A DNA stretch of 64,000 nucleotides. It comes from Diprion similis. Taxonomy: Eukaryota > Arthropoda > Insecta > Hymenoptera > Diprionidae. Position 1 is the stretch's first letter. Each line of letters starts with the position of its first letter. Of this stretch, positions 1 through 12,600 are shown piece by piece. The stretch lies in the NCBI RefSeq assembly GCF_021155765.1, contig NC_060105.1:1240001-1304000 (forward strand). The letters are read 5' to 3'. A program made the position numbers and the translations under genes. The notes beneath the pieces are model-generated. The model saw nothing but the letters and a program-made list of their open reading frames with translations, had not been told where the DNA came from and searched no databases.

Positions 1-47
1 ACGTTCGTTCGCGAAAAAAAAATGCAAATGCGAGAGAGCGGAAGATT

Positions 48-87
<40 letters not shown>

Positions 88-222
88 ATATAAATATATA
101 TACAGTACGGAATAGTGACGATAACGAGAGATGGGAGGAAAAATAAAATGATTATCAATTAACAATAATAATAGTATATAATACGTAGAAAGAGAGAGAG
201 AGAGAGAGAGTGAGCGAGAAAG

Positions 223-255
<33 letters not shown>

Positions 256-1293
256 TCAAAAACTTCTCCTTTCTCTCAAAAATATTCACACCCAACACTC
301 CGCACTAGGTGTGAATGTGTGTAAATATGGATGGATGTAATACGCCGTGGGGTGGGTGATACTTGTTTCCTTGATCTTTTTCCTTAAGCCTGTATCTCAC
401 AAGCGGGCTTCGTTCGCATGGGGGATAAGAAGAACGAAGATTGGTTTTCGAACCGATGGTAACGGTAGGCTGCAATAGTAAGAAGTATCAGCAGCAACTT
501 CGGATCAACGTCAACTCGAAGAAGAATAGAAAGAAGAGAGGGGCTGCTGCTCGCGGCGTCGCGGACGACGCGTGTATGTCGTCGTCGGTGCTTCTTCTTC
601 TTCTTCTTCTTATTCTTCTTATTCTTTTGCTTCTCCTCCTCCTCCTCCTCCTCCTCCTCTTCGCCCTCTCCTCCCGTCACCGTCTCTGTCTCTTGGCCGA
701 CTTGTTGTGTCGGCGCGGCGCCGCCGTCGGCGTTGATACCGAGTGAAAGAGCGGAGCACACCACCTCCACCACCTCCACCACCTCCACCACCTCCTCCAC
801 CACCACCGCGGCTAACAGCAGCGGGGTGATGATTTTACGTCTACGTTTTTTAACGAGAACAACGAGAATCACGACGCGTCTTTGGAGACGCCACCTTCTT
901 CTCTTTTCTCTACGATCATCGACAAAACTCGACGAGTAAGACGACGATCTCGATCTCCTATCGATATCCTCCCGATTTTTTTCTACCCTCTCAGTCCAGC
1001 TCGGTGACGACGACTTTACACGCGGCAACGGATCACCGGATCTCACAATCGACGACCAGGATGCTTTTGATAAGGCTGAAAATTGCACGACGTCCACGAG
1101 GACGGTTCTGTTGCTTCTGCTGCTGCTGACGATGATGATGACGATGACGATGCTCCTGGTATTGGCCACAACCGCTGTGGCCCCACATAACAACACTTTG
1201 ATTACGATTCCGTTACGGACACCACTATTTATTAATACCTTGTTATCACCAATTAACATTTTACACTTCTCATCACTTATTCTTGTTCACTCG

Positions 1294-1327
<34 letters not shown>

Positions 1328-4300
1328 CCTCTTGGATTTTTTTTTTTGTTTTTTTATCCCGTATATACCAACACGCTGTACCGGCAGTGGTGGTAGGTAT
1401 GTGTTGTACGTCACAGAGACGCACGATTACGTGTACCTGGTCGGTTATTTTAAACAGGTTTGTTGATCACACGGTCTCTTAGCTTCTCCGCACACTCTCG
1501 TCGTTGTTGTCACACCATCGTCATGGTTTAACACACGTTGAATAATTTCTATATAATAAGAAATGAAAAAAAAAGAAAGAAGATTTTAACTTATCAATGA
1601 CTATTGTCCTTGTATTGTTATTGTAATTGTTATCAATATAATTATCATCTCATTTTTAATGATAGAAATAGCGGGGGAAAGAGAGCGAGAGCCTGATGGA
1701 TATGAGACGCATGTAAACGTATGTATGTATGCATGTATATATATTACAAAAATACACAAAAACGTTATTTTTATTAACTATTTATACGTTCAATCAAAGT
1801 GTGGATTTCGTGTGCGTGTAAAGTATATCTCCAACAAAGTACACGCGTGTGTAAAACGTGAGTAAAATTAACGTACAATTCCTCCCGCACCGATCGCGTC
1901 GTATGTTTTCGGAACAACGAAACACAAACGCGAGCTAATCGATCGATCGACGCGCCGAAAAGTTGTCGAACTTGTTGATCGTCGTCAAGTCGTTCGTCGG
2001 CGGAACGCGCTTGCAAGTTTGATACGTAGGCGAAAGCACGCACGCACACATTCACAAACAAACACAGACGCACGCACAACGCGCAATAACAATTGCTTAC
2101 TAATATTCGTCGACAGGTATTTAAACTCTGTTATTTTATCCGATTGTTATATTTATATACCTTTGCAGTAACTTATGCTCCTTTCGCGTGTCTTGCTTTT
2201 TCACTATTAGTCAGGGGACGCCCGATTCGTTGAGTTCCCTTTCGTTCTACGTACGAACGTACGCGTGTATTCTCGTACTGAGAGTCGGCTCAAGCTCTCA
2301 GCTTAGCCTCGGCTCTTATACTCTTTGCTCTCTATACACACGCGAACACCCCGGCGGCACGACACTACGGACGAGGATTTACTGACAATGAGAGAGAGGC
2401 AGCCAGCAGACCGCGGTTCTTCGCCTCCTCCTCCTCCTCCTACTATTTATCTCGATCTTTTGCCTCCTCCTCCTCTTCCTCCTTTTTTTCCTCCTCCTCC
2501 TCCTCTTCTTCTTCTTCTTCTTCTTCTTCTTCTTCTTCTTCTTCTTCTGCTTCTTCTGCTTCGTCGTCGTCGTCGCACGAGGCCTCCGTCATGAACACAT
2601 ACTTCACTCCTTCTCGGTGAGCAACTCCTTCTCGGTGAGCAACTCCTCCTCGTCTGCACCAGGAGCCTTAACGCGACGCACCACCGACCACGGCATACTA
2701 AACGCACAGGGCAGATTGTTAAACATGGCCGCGGCTCCCGCGCTTCCCATTCTCTACGCCAGGGGCGCCACCGGCGCGCAGGTAGCTAACTCTACCGTCT
2801 CGCCCTACGTTCCGCGGATCACCGACCGATCCGAACGGCCTCGACCGTTTCCACGCCTTCCACGATTTCCGTGATCCAGTTTCAACGATTTTTCGCACAC
2901 AAGCGATCCACCCCGATCCTCAATGTCAATAGATGGAAGTCGGCGCACCGATGATCCTTCTTATTCTCTCCTAAGCCCACTCCTTCCGCTTATTTATTCT
3001 TACGATCAGCTGGAACGGTTAAAAACGCTCGCAGCTCGCGGAACGGCGGCGGCGTTACACGCCGACTTTGAGGTGGACTCGCCCGTCTACGGGGGCGGCC
3101 GCAGGCTAGACAGACGCCAGCGTCTCTTTACGAAGCGCCAGCGCCTGTCCCACCGGGGGTCAACATTCCAAGACGAATTTTCAGCCGCGATATACGGGCG
3201 TGCGGGCGTGCGACGGTGTTGGTTCTGGTGCTGGTGCGTAGACCACATCAAAGGAACACCCACCCACGACTCGTTTTAAATGACAAAGCGCTCCCGCCGG
3301 CCTCTCGAATAAAAACACAATTTATTCTATCGTTGCTCGGCGTACGCACGTATATACACGCCGACGTTCCACGAGTATATATCCCGTCTATCAACATGCC
3401 ACTGTACGCCACGCACCTATACGCATATTTATTCACCTATGTACGCACTAGATTGCTATGACTGATATAAATATTACACCCGACACCTACTGTACTGTGT
3501 GCGTCTGGTGATTGCAGGCAAATTTCTTGCGCCATGTCGGGGGCAGACGTACGTGCGTGTATAAATGTATGATGCATACTTGTGACGGTTGCGCTTGTAC
3601 AAGCTTCTTCTGTGTATACACGCGCCGTCACCTGTAGCTCGTCGAGAGATTCTGCCACGGATTAATCGACCTCTTTTTAGTGGATCCAGGATGAAGAATG
3701 TCTCACGCCGTGCTCACTCTCTTGTGGGACGTGTGCGGTGTGCAATTTCGCGTGGAACTTTGAGACTGAAAATTTTCATGTTACAGGCAAGATTCGTCAA
3801 AGGGGAAACGAGCTGCCGTTAGCAAAATATATTCGTATTTATCATTAGTATTTTCATTAACGATATCTATACCACGTAACCTACACAATATCCATATCGC
3901 AGAATATTCTCGCCAGTAATTTATTCGCGTACCTCTGTGCACGTATGTACGTTCTATACGTACAGATTCAATAATAACAATAATAATAATAACAATACCA
4001 CCAATATGCAAGAACCTCGTTTGTCGAGGAGCAATATTTACAAGGAGTAAATTATTATATCAGAGAAGATAGTGTTGTATCATTAGGTATATCAACTCTC
4101 TCGCGGTTTTTTTTCACCGTGGCTTCTTTCAAACAAACAGTTCATCATTCTCTCGTTTACGTATAACGTAATAACAGTTTATCCAGCCCGTATAGTTTTC
4201 TCTCGCTTTCTCTCTCTCTCTCTTTCTCTGTCTTTCTCTCTGTTTTTAAAATTCTGTTTCGCGGAATTTCTACTCACGCACAGTCACATTTAACAACAAG

Positions 4301-5099
4301 ATGATACGCAAATTCCTGTTTCCAGATACATCGTATCTTCGAATGCGAGCATAAAGAAAGAGAAGTATGATTACTCTTGTGAAACTAATTAGTCGTACTG
4401 AAATTCAATATGTAACCGAAAGATATACATATAGAGTAAAATAAGAAGACCGAAAGCGTTTGGACGACGTTAATTCTCTTGTACTTACACATTGATAAAC
4501 GACAATGAGAGAAGGAATTTTTTCGGTTGAAATTTAAATAAGGCTTGGATTTATTTTTTTCGGAATAAACAAATTCGACAGTAATCAGTGAGATAACGTG
4601 GCACACGTATCACCGACACTACAATATACAGACATAAAAATTTTCGGGAATAAACGCGATACGTACACTCACTGCAAATAGGCACATAGGTATGTACCTA
4701 ACGTATCTATACGGAATGCAAAAGCGTCGTCTTACGGGTGATGAAAAATCGGCGTGGATTAATGGGAATTCCAGTGACCGGACGGCTCGGCGTCGGGCAA
4801 GATACATGTACTTTGCGCATTTATTATACCTACTCGTATATGTAATGCGTGTATACGAGCGAGGCATAATCGCGGTGCAACGCGTGTAACGTGTTACACA
4901 CACGCGCACACCACCTTCAACGTAAACGTGAAGTAGATATCGGTTTATCCATCGGGTACACACAGAGACGCGGCCAGCATCCGCCTTTTTCCGCAAGTTC
5001 TCTCGCCACGGAGGCACGCCGCGGATACCCAACGCGGCGGTTCTATTTTCGAAGACATAACGAAAATTGCTCGCATTCTTCGTACTTTCATTGAACGGG
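1..5099. other. No recognisable gene; microsatellite-rich sequence
   Basis: No protein family is recognisable on either strand. Open frames here are produced by simple repeats: GA tracts near 189-255, TTC/TCC near 590-660, a CCACCTCCA-type repeat at 761-808, an ATT run near 1297-1325 and TCC/TTC at about 2420-2560. A moderately GC-rich stretch at 2600-3250 carries short open frames (2617-2874 and 2923-3279) with no family signature and no convincing splice context. It could hold untranslated or first-exon sequence of a gene outside the window, but nothing seen here proves it. Confidence 0.5.
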
Positions 5100-5700
5100 G
5101 CGACGCGGCGCCACGCTAAAGATACACCGACCGGCGGTTCCCCGGGAGTAGGGAGAAGGGGCGGGGGGGGGGGGGGGGGGGGGCAAGGAAGAGGAGAAGG
5201 AGGTAAAGGGAAGGGAAGCCGTCTGCGGCGAGGAGTCGGAGGTTACGCCGGGCGCCGGATTTAGGCATAATTCGCGCTTTTCCACCTAGGCGCAGGTGAG
5301 CTGAGAGCAGCCGGCGCTGCAGCTTGTGCCTGATGCTTGTGTGCAGCGCAGCCGGTTGGAGCAGCTCAAAGCTCGTCCTCGAGCCGGTTCGACTCGCAAC
5401 GATGCGATGGCAGGCAGGCAACAGGGACAGGTGCGGCCTGCGGTAACTTCCTGTGCGATATCGTCGTCGTCGTCGTCGTCGTCGTCGGTCGGCCGGCGGT
5501 CGGTCGCTCTTGGCGCCAGCCAATTCAGCGCTGCAGGCGCCAGCGCCTCCCCCCTCCGTCTTCGCTTCTCCGCTTCGCCGTCGCCGTCGCCCGTCGCCCG
5601 TCGTCTCACGGTCTTTTAACTTCGACGGGCGGCGGCGGCGGCGGCGGAGGCGGCGGTAACGGCGGGGGACGAACCGCTCTTTCCTTCAACCGTACAGATA
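5100..5700. promoter_or_regulatory. CpG-rich block, possible promoter or first exon
   Basis: This 600-bp block is strikingly richer in G, C and CpG than its AT-rich flanks. It contains a 21-base G run (5163-5183), a TCG repeat (5461-5487) and a GGC repeat (5628-5655). Open frames occur in almost every phase, as expected of low-stop CpG-rich DNA, so none is called a gene. A promoter or 5' untranslated exon is the most natural reading, but orientation and target gene are unknown. Confidence 0.3.
5163..5183. repeat. Poly-G homopolymer, 21 bases
   Basis: An uninterrupted G run lies inside a purine-rich strand stretch (5150-5235). It is one of four long G runs in the window. Its length may be imprecise because assemblers handle such runs poorly. 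Confidence 0.9.
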
Positions 5701-5954
5701 CACGCGTATAACCGAATTCTATTCTATTATTCCGGACCGAAGGATAGGATACGAGGCTCGACCGCACCTTCGGCGAAATACCCTCGCGCAGACGACGCCC
5801 ACGAAACCATCCCCATTATGACCAATGTCTACCGTACAGGCTTGTACTTATAAACTCGCCGAATCACAGGGACGAACAATTTTCTGTAATTTTAACCTTC
5901 AATTTGTGTACGTGTGTATGTACCTGAGTGTTCGAAAAAATTATTATGCTCCAA

Positions 5955-6345
5955 GTTGAAAAGTCTTAAGTTAAGATTGAAAAAATGTGATCCTCAAGGT
6001 TCCAATGCTCTATCTCACTGTTAAAGGGTATCGGTAAATTTTTTTATTTTTTATGTCTAGGGTATATTTTTTTTTCGATGCCACGTTGAATATTCCGTCA
6101 TAAAAAAACTGAAAATATTTGAATAAAAAGTATTTTCAATCTCAGATTTAGTTGTCTATACTGTTTGACGATTTTTTTCAATCGTTATAAAATTCCGAAA
6201 AAATCAAAGTCTGAAAAGAAATAAAATTTGGTTATAAGAAGAAAAAAAGAAAAAAATATCGATACCCCTTAATATTCAAGATAGAGCCTTGAAACTTTGA
6301 GGATCTTTTTTTCTCAAGGTTGATCCAAGATTTTTTTGAGTGACT
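5955..6345. mobile_element. Palindromic MITE-like element
   Basis: The left arm (about 5965-6035) and right arm (about 6255-6340) are imperfect reverse complements. Shared words include GATCCTCAA, GCTCTATCT and GGGTATCG in the same order and spacing. The middle (6040-6240) is AT-rich and has no open frame. This is the structure of a non-autonomous, foldback or MITE-like DNA element. Ends are degraded, so the boundaries and any target duplication are uncertain. Confidence 0.6.
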
Positions 6346-8241
6346 GATCCAACATGTATATAATAATATATGCATGAAGATGCATTTTTATCCCTATCGT
6401 TGCGTACATCGTGTCTTGTTGATACGTTTCGCACTGCAGGCAGGCTATATATTTGCAAGAGATACATCGGAATAAAATCGTTGTGGTTGAGGAAAATAAT
6501 GACTTAATAAATGCTTGTCATTTTTTATGGCCTCGGTTATATTCTTTTTACGCAAATCATTCTTCTTGTTTGTCTTTTTCTTTTTTTCTTTTTTTTTTAC
6601 CCTATTCGTATTGTACACGTGCTCCACTTGTCTTTGTCATTTTTAACGAGACGCTTTAGCGGGAACTCCGCAATAAGAAGAAGTCGGTTGTATTTAATCC
6701 GCCTTTATATGCCTTATACATCGTTCTACGTACGCGGTACACACGTACGTACTGCCCAAGGGAAAAATTGTGTACGTATTGTGTCTGTACGTGTGTATAC
6801 GTATATGTACGCAGCGTGTAATACGCGGCTTAAATTGGAATTATGCACCAATTGACCCACTTACATCTCGCCCGGTGGTCGGTTACAACTCAAAGAATTA
6901 TATATTGCTGCGTCATAATGGGATTCGGCGATGTCGGTTTCTTTTTTCCCCGCTTCTCTCAGATTATACGCGAAACTTTGCGCGTATTATTTTTCACGCT
7001 CGTCATTCTTCTTATATATTTTTAATATAATATTCTTATACTCACAGTATCGCAGAATTATAATTATACGTATACGTTATTCATTCAAATGGAGTTCCAT
7101 CATTATTTATCGAAAAAATTATTGTAAATCGATACGTGTTCCAAATATCTTCCAAATATCTTGATTTTTTTGTTTTTCAAATGCATTTCATTTGTGTATA
7201 AAATACCCTGCATATTGCCCCTTAGATATATATATAAAAAGACGTATATTCAACTAGTTGCAACGTATAGGGCACGAGACAATCGTAAGGCGCCGATCAT
7301 AGACGTCGTCTATTTATACAACGCGCAGCCGCGACGTGACTGAGATTTTCGGCGCGAATTACCCGCCGCGTCGCGCGTGTAATTCTTTATACAGCTTATA
7401 AGCGTTGTGTGAAAATAATGTTGAGATAAATAGTCTAGGTGGAAAAGAAAACGGACGCACAAGATATGTGAGAATAAAATACGAGTTGTAAATCAATCAA
7501 TCCCGATGGAGAAAAAACAAGCCGCTCGTGCATCTTCAAAATATCTTTAAGGAATTGACGAAAAACAATGTAATGAGAATTAAATATGAAACTATGTATA
7601 ACGTGTAAATAATAAAATGAATTGAAATGAATATGAATGTAAACAATTTAACCAACCGTATATTACACTGCGATTATTTCATCCAAGTTTTCTAATTTTG
7701 TAGGTGAATAATACATGGTGTGAATCAGGTGTAACATGTGAATATTTGATTTAAAAAAATAAGTATAAACTAATGCAGGTATAGTCGTGTAATGTGCGTA
7801 CGATATAGGACATTATAAACAATGATCAGGATCATTGTAAAATTCACTTGGAATTTTGTATGCCTGGGCTTTTGGGATCGCTCATTACGAATCTGAACTC
7901 GAAATGAAAAAATTAAAAATTGCTCATCATACATGAGGAACAAAAAAAAACAAAAACAATAAGAAGAAAATTTTTTTCATGTGTATTAAGTTTGTCTCTA
8001 AAATTGGCATTCGGATTTTCACAGTAAATTAGCAGAAAATACTTTTCGCCGAAGAAAAGTACAAACTTCAACCATTTTCTTTTCATCTACTATTTTCCAA
8101 GTAAATAAATAAACAAATCTTATATGTATTCTTTTTTTTAGTCTTAGTAATATTTCAGGGACCATGTGGAACCAAAAAACTGGGCAGTTGTTACCAAAAA
8201 AGTAGTTTAAGGTGGGACACTGAGCGTTATGTATGTTAATA

Positions 8242-8248
<7 letters not shown>

Positions 8249-8300
<52 letters not shown>
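8249..8300. repeat. (TA)n microsatellite
   Basis: About 25 uninterrupted TA units. Being self-complementary it can extrude a hairpin. The apparent isoleucine/tyrosine open frames across it on both strands are artefacts. Confidence 0.9.
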
Positions 8301-8304
<4 letters not shown>

Positions 8305-8599
8305 ATACTTTATCATATCTTTGGAAACTTGAGGTGTTTCGTCGTGGTCTCAGCCTGCGTTAAGGTAAGCGTACCATTTACTGACTCTGTCCCAATCGTT
8401 GACCTTTTTCGGTTGCATCCGTTTAATCCTTAGTCCTAAATTAACCAAAAAATAACTTTGTAGTGTCGAAGCCTCTAAGCAATTAGTCTCAGTCATCGAG
8501 AACTTGACAATTTGTGCCGTAAATTGTGAATTTAGGAAAATAAAAAAAAAAAAAAAATAAAAAAAAGTAAAAATTAAAAAAGGGTCCATAATTGGGTCT

Positions 8600-9215
8600 C
8601 TAAGTGCGACGTCAACGAGCGCTACACTCACCCTACCTGTGAAATACCTCGTCCGACAGAGACGTACGCGAGCTTTTGCGTGTACTGGCCGCGTGGGCGA
8701 GTGCGCCCCTATTTGTAAGGGTGGCTGGTGCCACGATTCGCGACAACCGGCGCGCCGGATTCTAGCCGGCGACACGGATCTTGACGCCATTTATTGTATA
8801 TCTCCGTGGCGTTAGCGGGGCACACACGGATCCGGGTGTAGAAAAGTGTGGAGAGACGCGCACACTTGCCTGCTTGCTTGTACGGGCGCAAAGAGAAATC
8901 GCGGGGGATGTTCGGGGTGCATTCATGTCGGTGAAGCGCGGCCGCGTGTCCCGTCGAATAGAAGAGATCGAGGCTGTTTGGCAGACATTCCGAGTCGCGG
9001 AAATCGCCGAGGAGTTCGGCCCGCGGAAATCCTCCCTCCCTCCCTCCCTCCCGCACCGCAAACACGCGAATCCGATCTCTGCACACAACTTCACGCGACT
9101 TCCTCCTCAACCTCTCGACCGTCTCCGGCCAGTCGGACAAATATTTTTAACAACTTGCAGCGGAGGATGCGGAAGTAGCTTCGTAAATTTTCATCCCCGT
9201 CTTTAATCGGGACTT
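8600..9215. other. GC-rich block without recognisable gene
   Basis: GC-rich sequence with overlapping open frames of 110-143 codons on both strands (for example 8781-9206 + and 8709-9140 -). None shows a domain or family motif, and the mutual overlap on opposite strands points to low stop density rather than real coding. It includes a short CCCT tandem at 9033-9052. It could be a promoter or first-exon area. Confidence 0.3.
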
Positions 9216-11500
9216 TAAAACGCGAACGGAGCTTTCTTTTTTGATATTCTATGCAATATCCTGGTCGTAAGCTTTCCGTCTTCACGCGGAGGGAAAGGAT
9301 TACTTATTTCATGGCGTACCTACATATTATACTTACTTAATTTAGCAAAATACTTTTTTTTGTCTGACAAAACTTAGTTGAATCACAGTAAACATTTTGT
9401 TAGACCGATAAATCTTGAATTGAGACAAATAAATATTTACTTCGCTTCCCGTGACCACATATTTAGTTGATTCAATTACTTTTTTCCCCTCGGTGTACGC
9501 AAACATTCGTGTTTTTGATAGTATGAAGGAAAGTTTCGGAAAGTAGTTAATAAGCTAGGAGAACCGTCGCTTCTTTCTTGACGACACAGAAATAAGGCGG
9601 TGGTTTTTTTTTCTTGGGAAAATCTAACTCGGTGTTAACACTGTTTCGTTTATACCACACGGGTATTAGGGTGTCCGTTATTTACCAAGTTGATTATTTT
9701 TCTTGCGGCGCTCCGCAAATTTTTAGTTTATAGCCTAAAACAAAATATCAGAGTAATATAAGTCCTTAATATATTCATGTTAAACCTTGCCCCAAAGACG
9801 ATACATTTTCCATTTAAATAAAAGAAAAAAAAAAGGTTTTTTCTTCCTATAAGAGTAAAAGGAAGGGAAAGATGAAGAAATTAATATTACACCATTGCAC
9901 CTGGGGTAATTTAATAACGTTATAGAAAGCGTCGCGGTTTCCTTTTGTCGAATGAAAAAATCGTTCGTTCGTTCGTACGTGATATACGAGGAATAAAATA
10001 TATGGGGGTGAAAAGGCGAGGAAAGGAAAGAGAGGATTGACAAGAGAAAAAATAGAATTCTGTTTGCCGGCAATAAAGTTAATTCAACCGGCGTTATACA
10101 CGCAGGGTGACTTGAGCTGACGTAGCATCACAGAGATCGTTATATACCTATCTCTTTTATGTATATACATATATATGCTATTTTTCTAGGGGTTCCACAA
10201 TTATTATTATTACCGTTGCAAAAATCCCCCGACAATTCCAATCTATAGCCTCCCTTTATACTACATTTATCGCTGCAGCATGCATCTAATATATAGATAT
10301 ATATATATATATATATATTAGACTGTATAAAAAAAATTGACTATTTTTTTTTTAATGGTATACTGAAAATATTGTTCAAGATGACGAAAAAAGAATACCA
10401 TGAAAATTTCAGATTTTAATATTGATATTTAGAGGTGCCTCATCGCGATTTTCTACTTTCCATAAGAATAACATGGCAAAAATGGTTCTTGCTCCTTGCG
10501 ATTTTTATAACTAGATAACGACGCGTCGTACAGAAAATTCATAAACATGTTTTTGTAGGAAATTGAACGTTCTACAAAAAAGGTCTCTTGTCATTTTACG
10601 ATAAATCTACTCCTTCAAAAGTTATTTGAGGTCAAACATCAGCAAAGGACTCTGAAATTTTTATGGTATTTCTTTTTCGTCATGTTGAACAATATTTTCA
10701 GTATACCATTGAAAAAAAAAAAAAATAGTCAATTTTTTTGATACAGTCTAATATATATACAAGGTGCGAATGTGCACAATAATGAAGTTAAAGAGAAATC
10801 GGATAAAAAATTATCTGATTCAATTTAATTAATATAGACCGTGCTGTATTTTACAGCTTAGATTGTACAGTGGCGCCACTATTAAAACCTAGTTAATGCT
10901 TACCTACTACGTTTATAATTCCTATTTTATTTTTATATTTTCTCTATCTGTGTTGATTTTTATGCCTATTTTTTCTTCCCACTTTAATTTACAGAGCGGC
11001 GGTTTCTTAATCTTTATAGACAGCTTCGCAACGAACTCGACGAGGATTAGGCAGGGATCTAAGACCACCGAGATACCGCGCCGCGGTTTGTTTCACAAGC
11101 TTGAAAGCCGATTTTTAATATACCTCAACCTTTTAACAAACCAAGTTAGAAAACCCGGGATTTTCCATTTCTTCGGCTACATTTTTATCGTTATATTATA
11201 TACGTGTTTCAAAGTTTCTTTCATTCCGCATTAGAAAAAAAAATCATTCAGCTTCAGTCTTTCGATATGCACATTGAAAATCAATCCACAGTTTCATCGT
11301 GCATTAAAAATATGACATTGTTTTCCTGAATATTATGATTAGATGTTCCGATGCGGTGAAACAATGAGCATAAATGTTGTCATCGAGTCTTTGGAAAACG
11401 GATTCACTTACGCAGGTCAATTGATAGTGTCCTTTTAAACAATATTTCAGATACCAGTGCACACCTTCATGTACATACATAGACTCGTAGTCCCAGAAAT
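9216..11500. other. AT-rich spacer holding one palindromic element
   Basis: No gene is seen. The only structured item is the inverted-repeat element at 10321-10748. A stretch near 9340-9480 shows weak internal symmetry but is not convincing. Confidence 0.5.
10321..10748. mobile_element. Palindromic MITE with TA flanks
   Basis: The left end starts GACTGTAT and the right end finishes ATACAGTC. The two arms are reverse complements for roughly 90-100 bases, sharing TTGACTATTTTTTTT, AATGGTATACTGAAAATATT and GTTCAA in order. Both ends are bordered by TA (10319-10320 and 10749-10750), as expected for a Tc1/mariner-type TA target duplication, although the surroundings are TA-rich so the duplication is weak evidence. 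There is no open frame inside, so it is non-autonomous. Confidence 0.75.
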
Positions 11501-11597
11501 CGGAATTTGGCGGGGAGGTTGATTCCGTTGAAAGGGCGCCGTTGCCCGGGGTGCAGGTTCTTCGCGTGCCAATTACACGGATTTTCATAATAACTTG

Positions 11598-11690
11598 CAG
11601 GAAAAAGAAGAAGAAGAACAAGAAAAAGAAGAAAAAGAAAAAGAAGAAGAAGAAGAAGGAGGAGGAGGAGGAGGAGAAGCGTTTGATGCC
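11598..11690. repeat. Purine triplet repeat (AAG/AGG)
   Basis: A degenerate AAG run grades into AGG. It creates spurious lysine/glutamate open frames on + and phenylalanine/leucine frames on -. Confidence 0.85.
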
Positions 11691-12600
11691 TCGCACCCGC
11701 GTCGTCGACGAGGGAGGATGGGACGAGCATAGTGGGTACATTACAGTCATAGATATAGAGCGGAAGGGGAGGATCGGGGTGGTTGTCTAAGTCCTCTATC
11801 TTGTTGTTTATCAAGCACCCCTCGGCGGGTAACAAGCATCAAAACAGTTGGCGCCGATCCTCGGATCCCCTGCACAAGTCCTGAGTCCGCTCGTCGCGCC
11901 ACCGAGCCAAGGGAAGCCAAGCCAAGCCAAGCCAAGCCGCGACGCGACGCGACGCCCGGCGTCGAGGGAGGCTCCCGGCTCCGGCGGGGCGACGATGCCA
12001 GCAGAAGAAGTATCCTTGCATTGGGTCGTCGTCGCTTTCGTTGGCGTCGAACCGAGCGCCGGTGGAGTCGGCGGCGCCCGGCTGCCTCCGTCCCTCCACG
12101 TCCGTCGGCGTCCGTCGGCGTCCGTCGCCGCGACGACGGGACCTTGCAGCCGACGCCATGCCCGCGTTATCATATTATTCGCCACCCCTTCCTCGTCCTC
12201 GTCCTCGTCCTCATCCTCGTCCTCGTCCTCGACGCCGGCCAAACTATCCCTCTCTCGAATCGAATGCATCCACACCACAGCGTCGCCCGAATGTACACAA
12301 CGCCACCCTCCACCCTCCACCCTCCACCCTCCACTCATACCTTCGACGTCAAGTCTTCAGTATATCTTTACTGACCAGGCGATGCCCTTTTTTGCCCATT
12401 TACGCGACTCTCGGCTCGATGGATGCTGCACGCCACTCGAACCCCTCTTCGGCGATACTCCTTGTCGCCCCCCACCCCCCACCCCCGACAGCCTCTTGTC
12501 GCCATCCGCATCGTACATTTCGCAGAACAACCCCGACAAGGAGCTTCGAGTATGCAGTCATCGTCCCTGTGACTTCCGAAACTTAATTCCGGGGTTTTGG
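11690..12600. other. GC-rich low-complexity block
   Basis: Long open frames exist on both strands (11848-12792 + and 11811-12338 -), but they are built from tandem repeats: AAGCC near 11915-11938, TCGTCC at about 12190-12232 and CCACCCT at about 12300-12335. Composition is serine/proline/arginine low complexity with no domain. A first-exon or promoter area is possible; a protein-coding gene is not supported. Confidence 0.4.

Larger units (their letters stand above)
5701..8600. other. AT-rich non-coding stretch
   Basis: Apart from the palindromic element at about 5955-6345 and the TA microsatellite at 8249-8299, this stretch is AT-rich, full of short A/T homopolymers and stop codons on both strands. 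I see no exon with a recognisable product, no RNA gene and no transposase. Confidence 0.5.

Noticed and set aside
384-1259. A 291-codon open frame on the minus strand, with overlapping + frames
   Set aside because: Built from TTC/TCC and CCA repeats; composition is Glu/Lys/Val low complexity with no domain.
8709-9206. Overlapping 110-143-codon frames on both strands
   Set aside because: No recognisable product; low stop density in CpG-rich DNA explains them.
9335-9480. Possible inverted-repeat element
   Set aside because: Only about 11 bases of weak symmetry (TTAGTTGAATCA-like); not above chance in AT-rich DNA.
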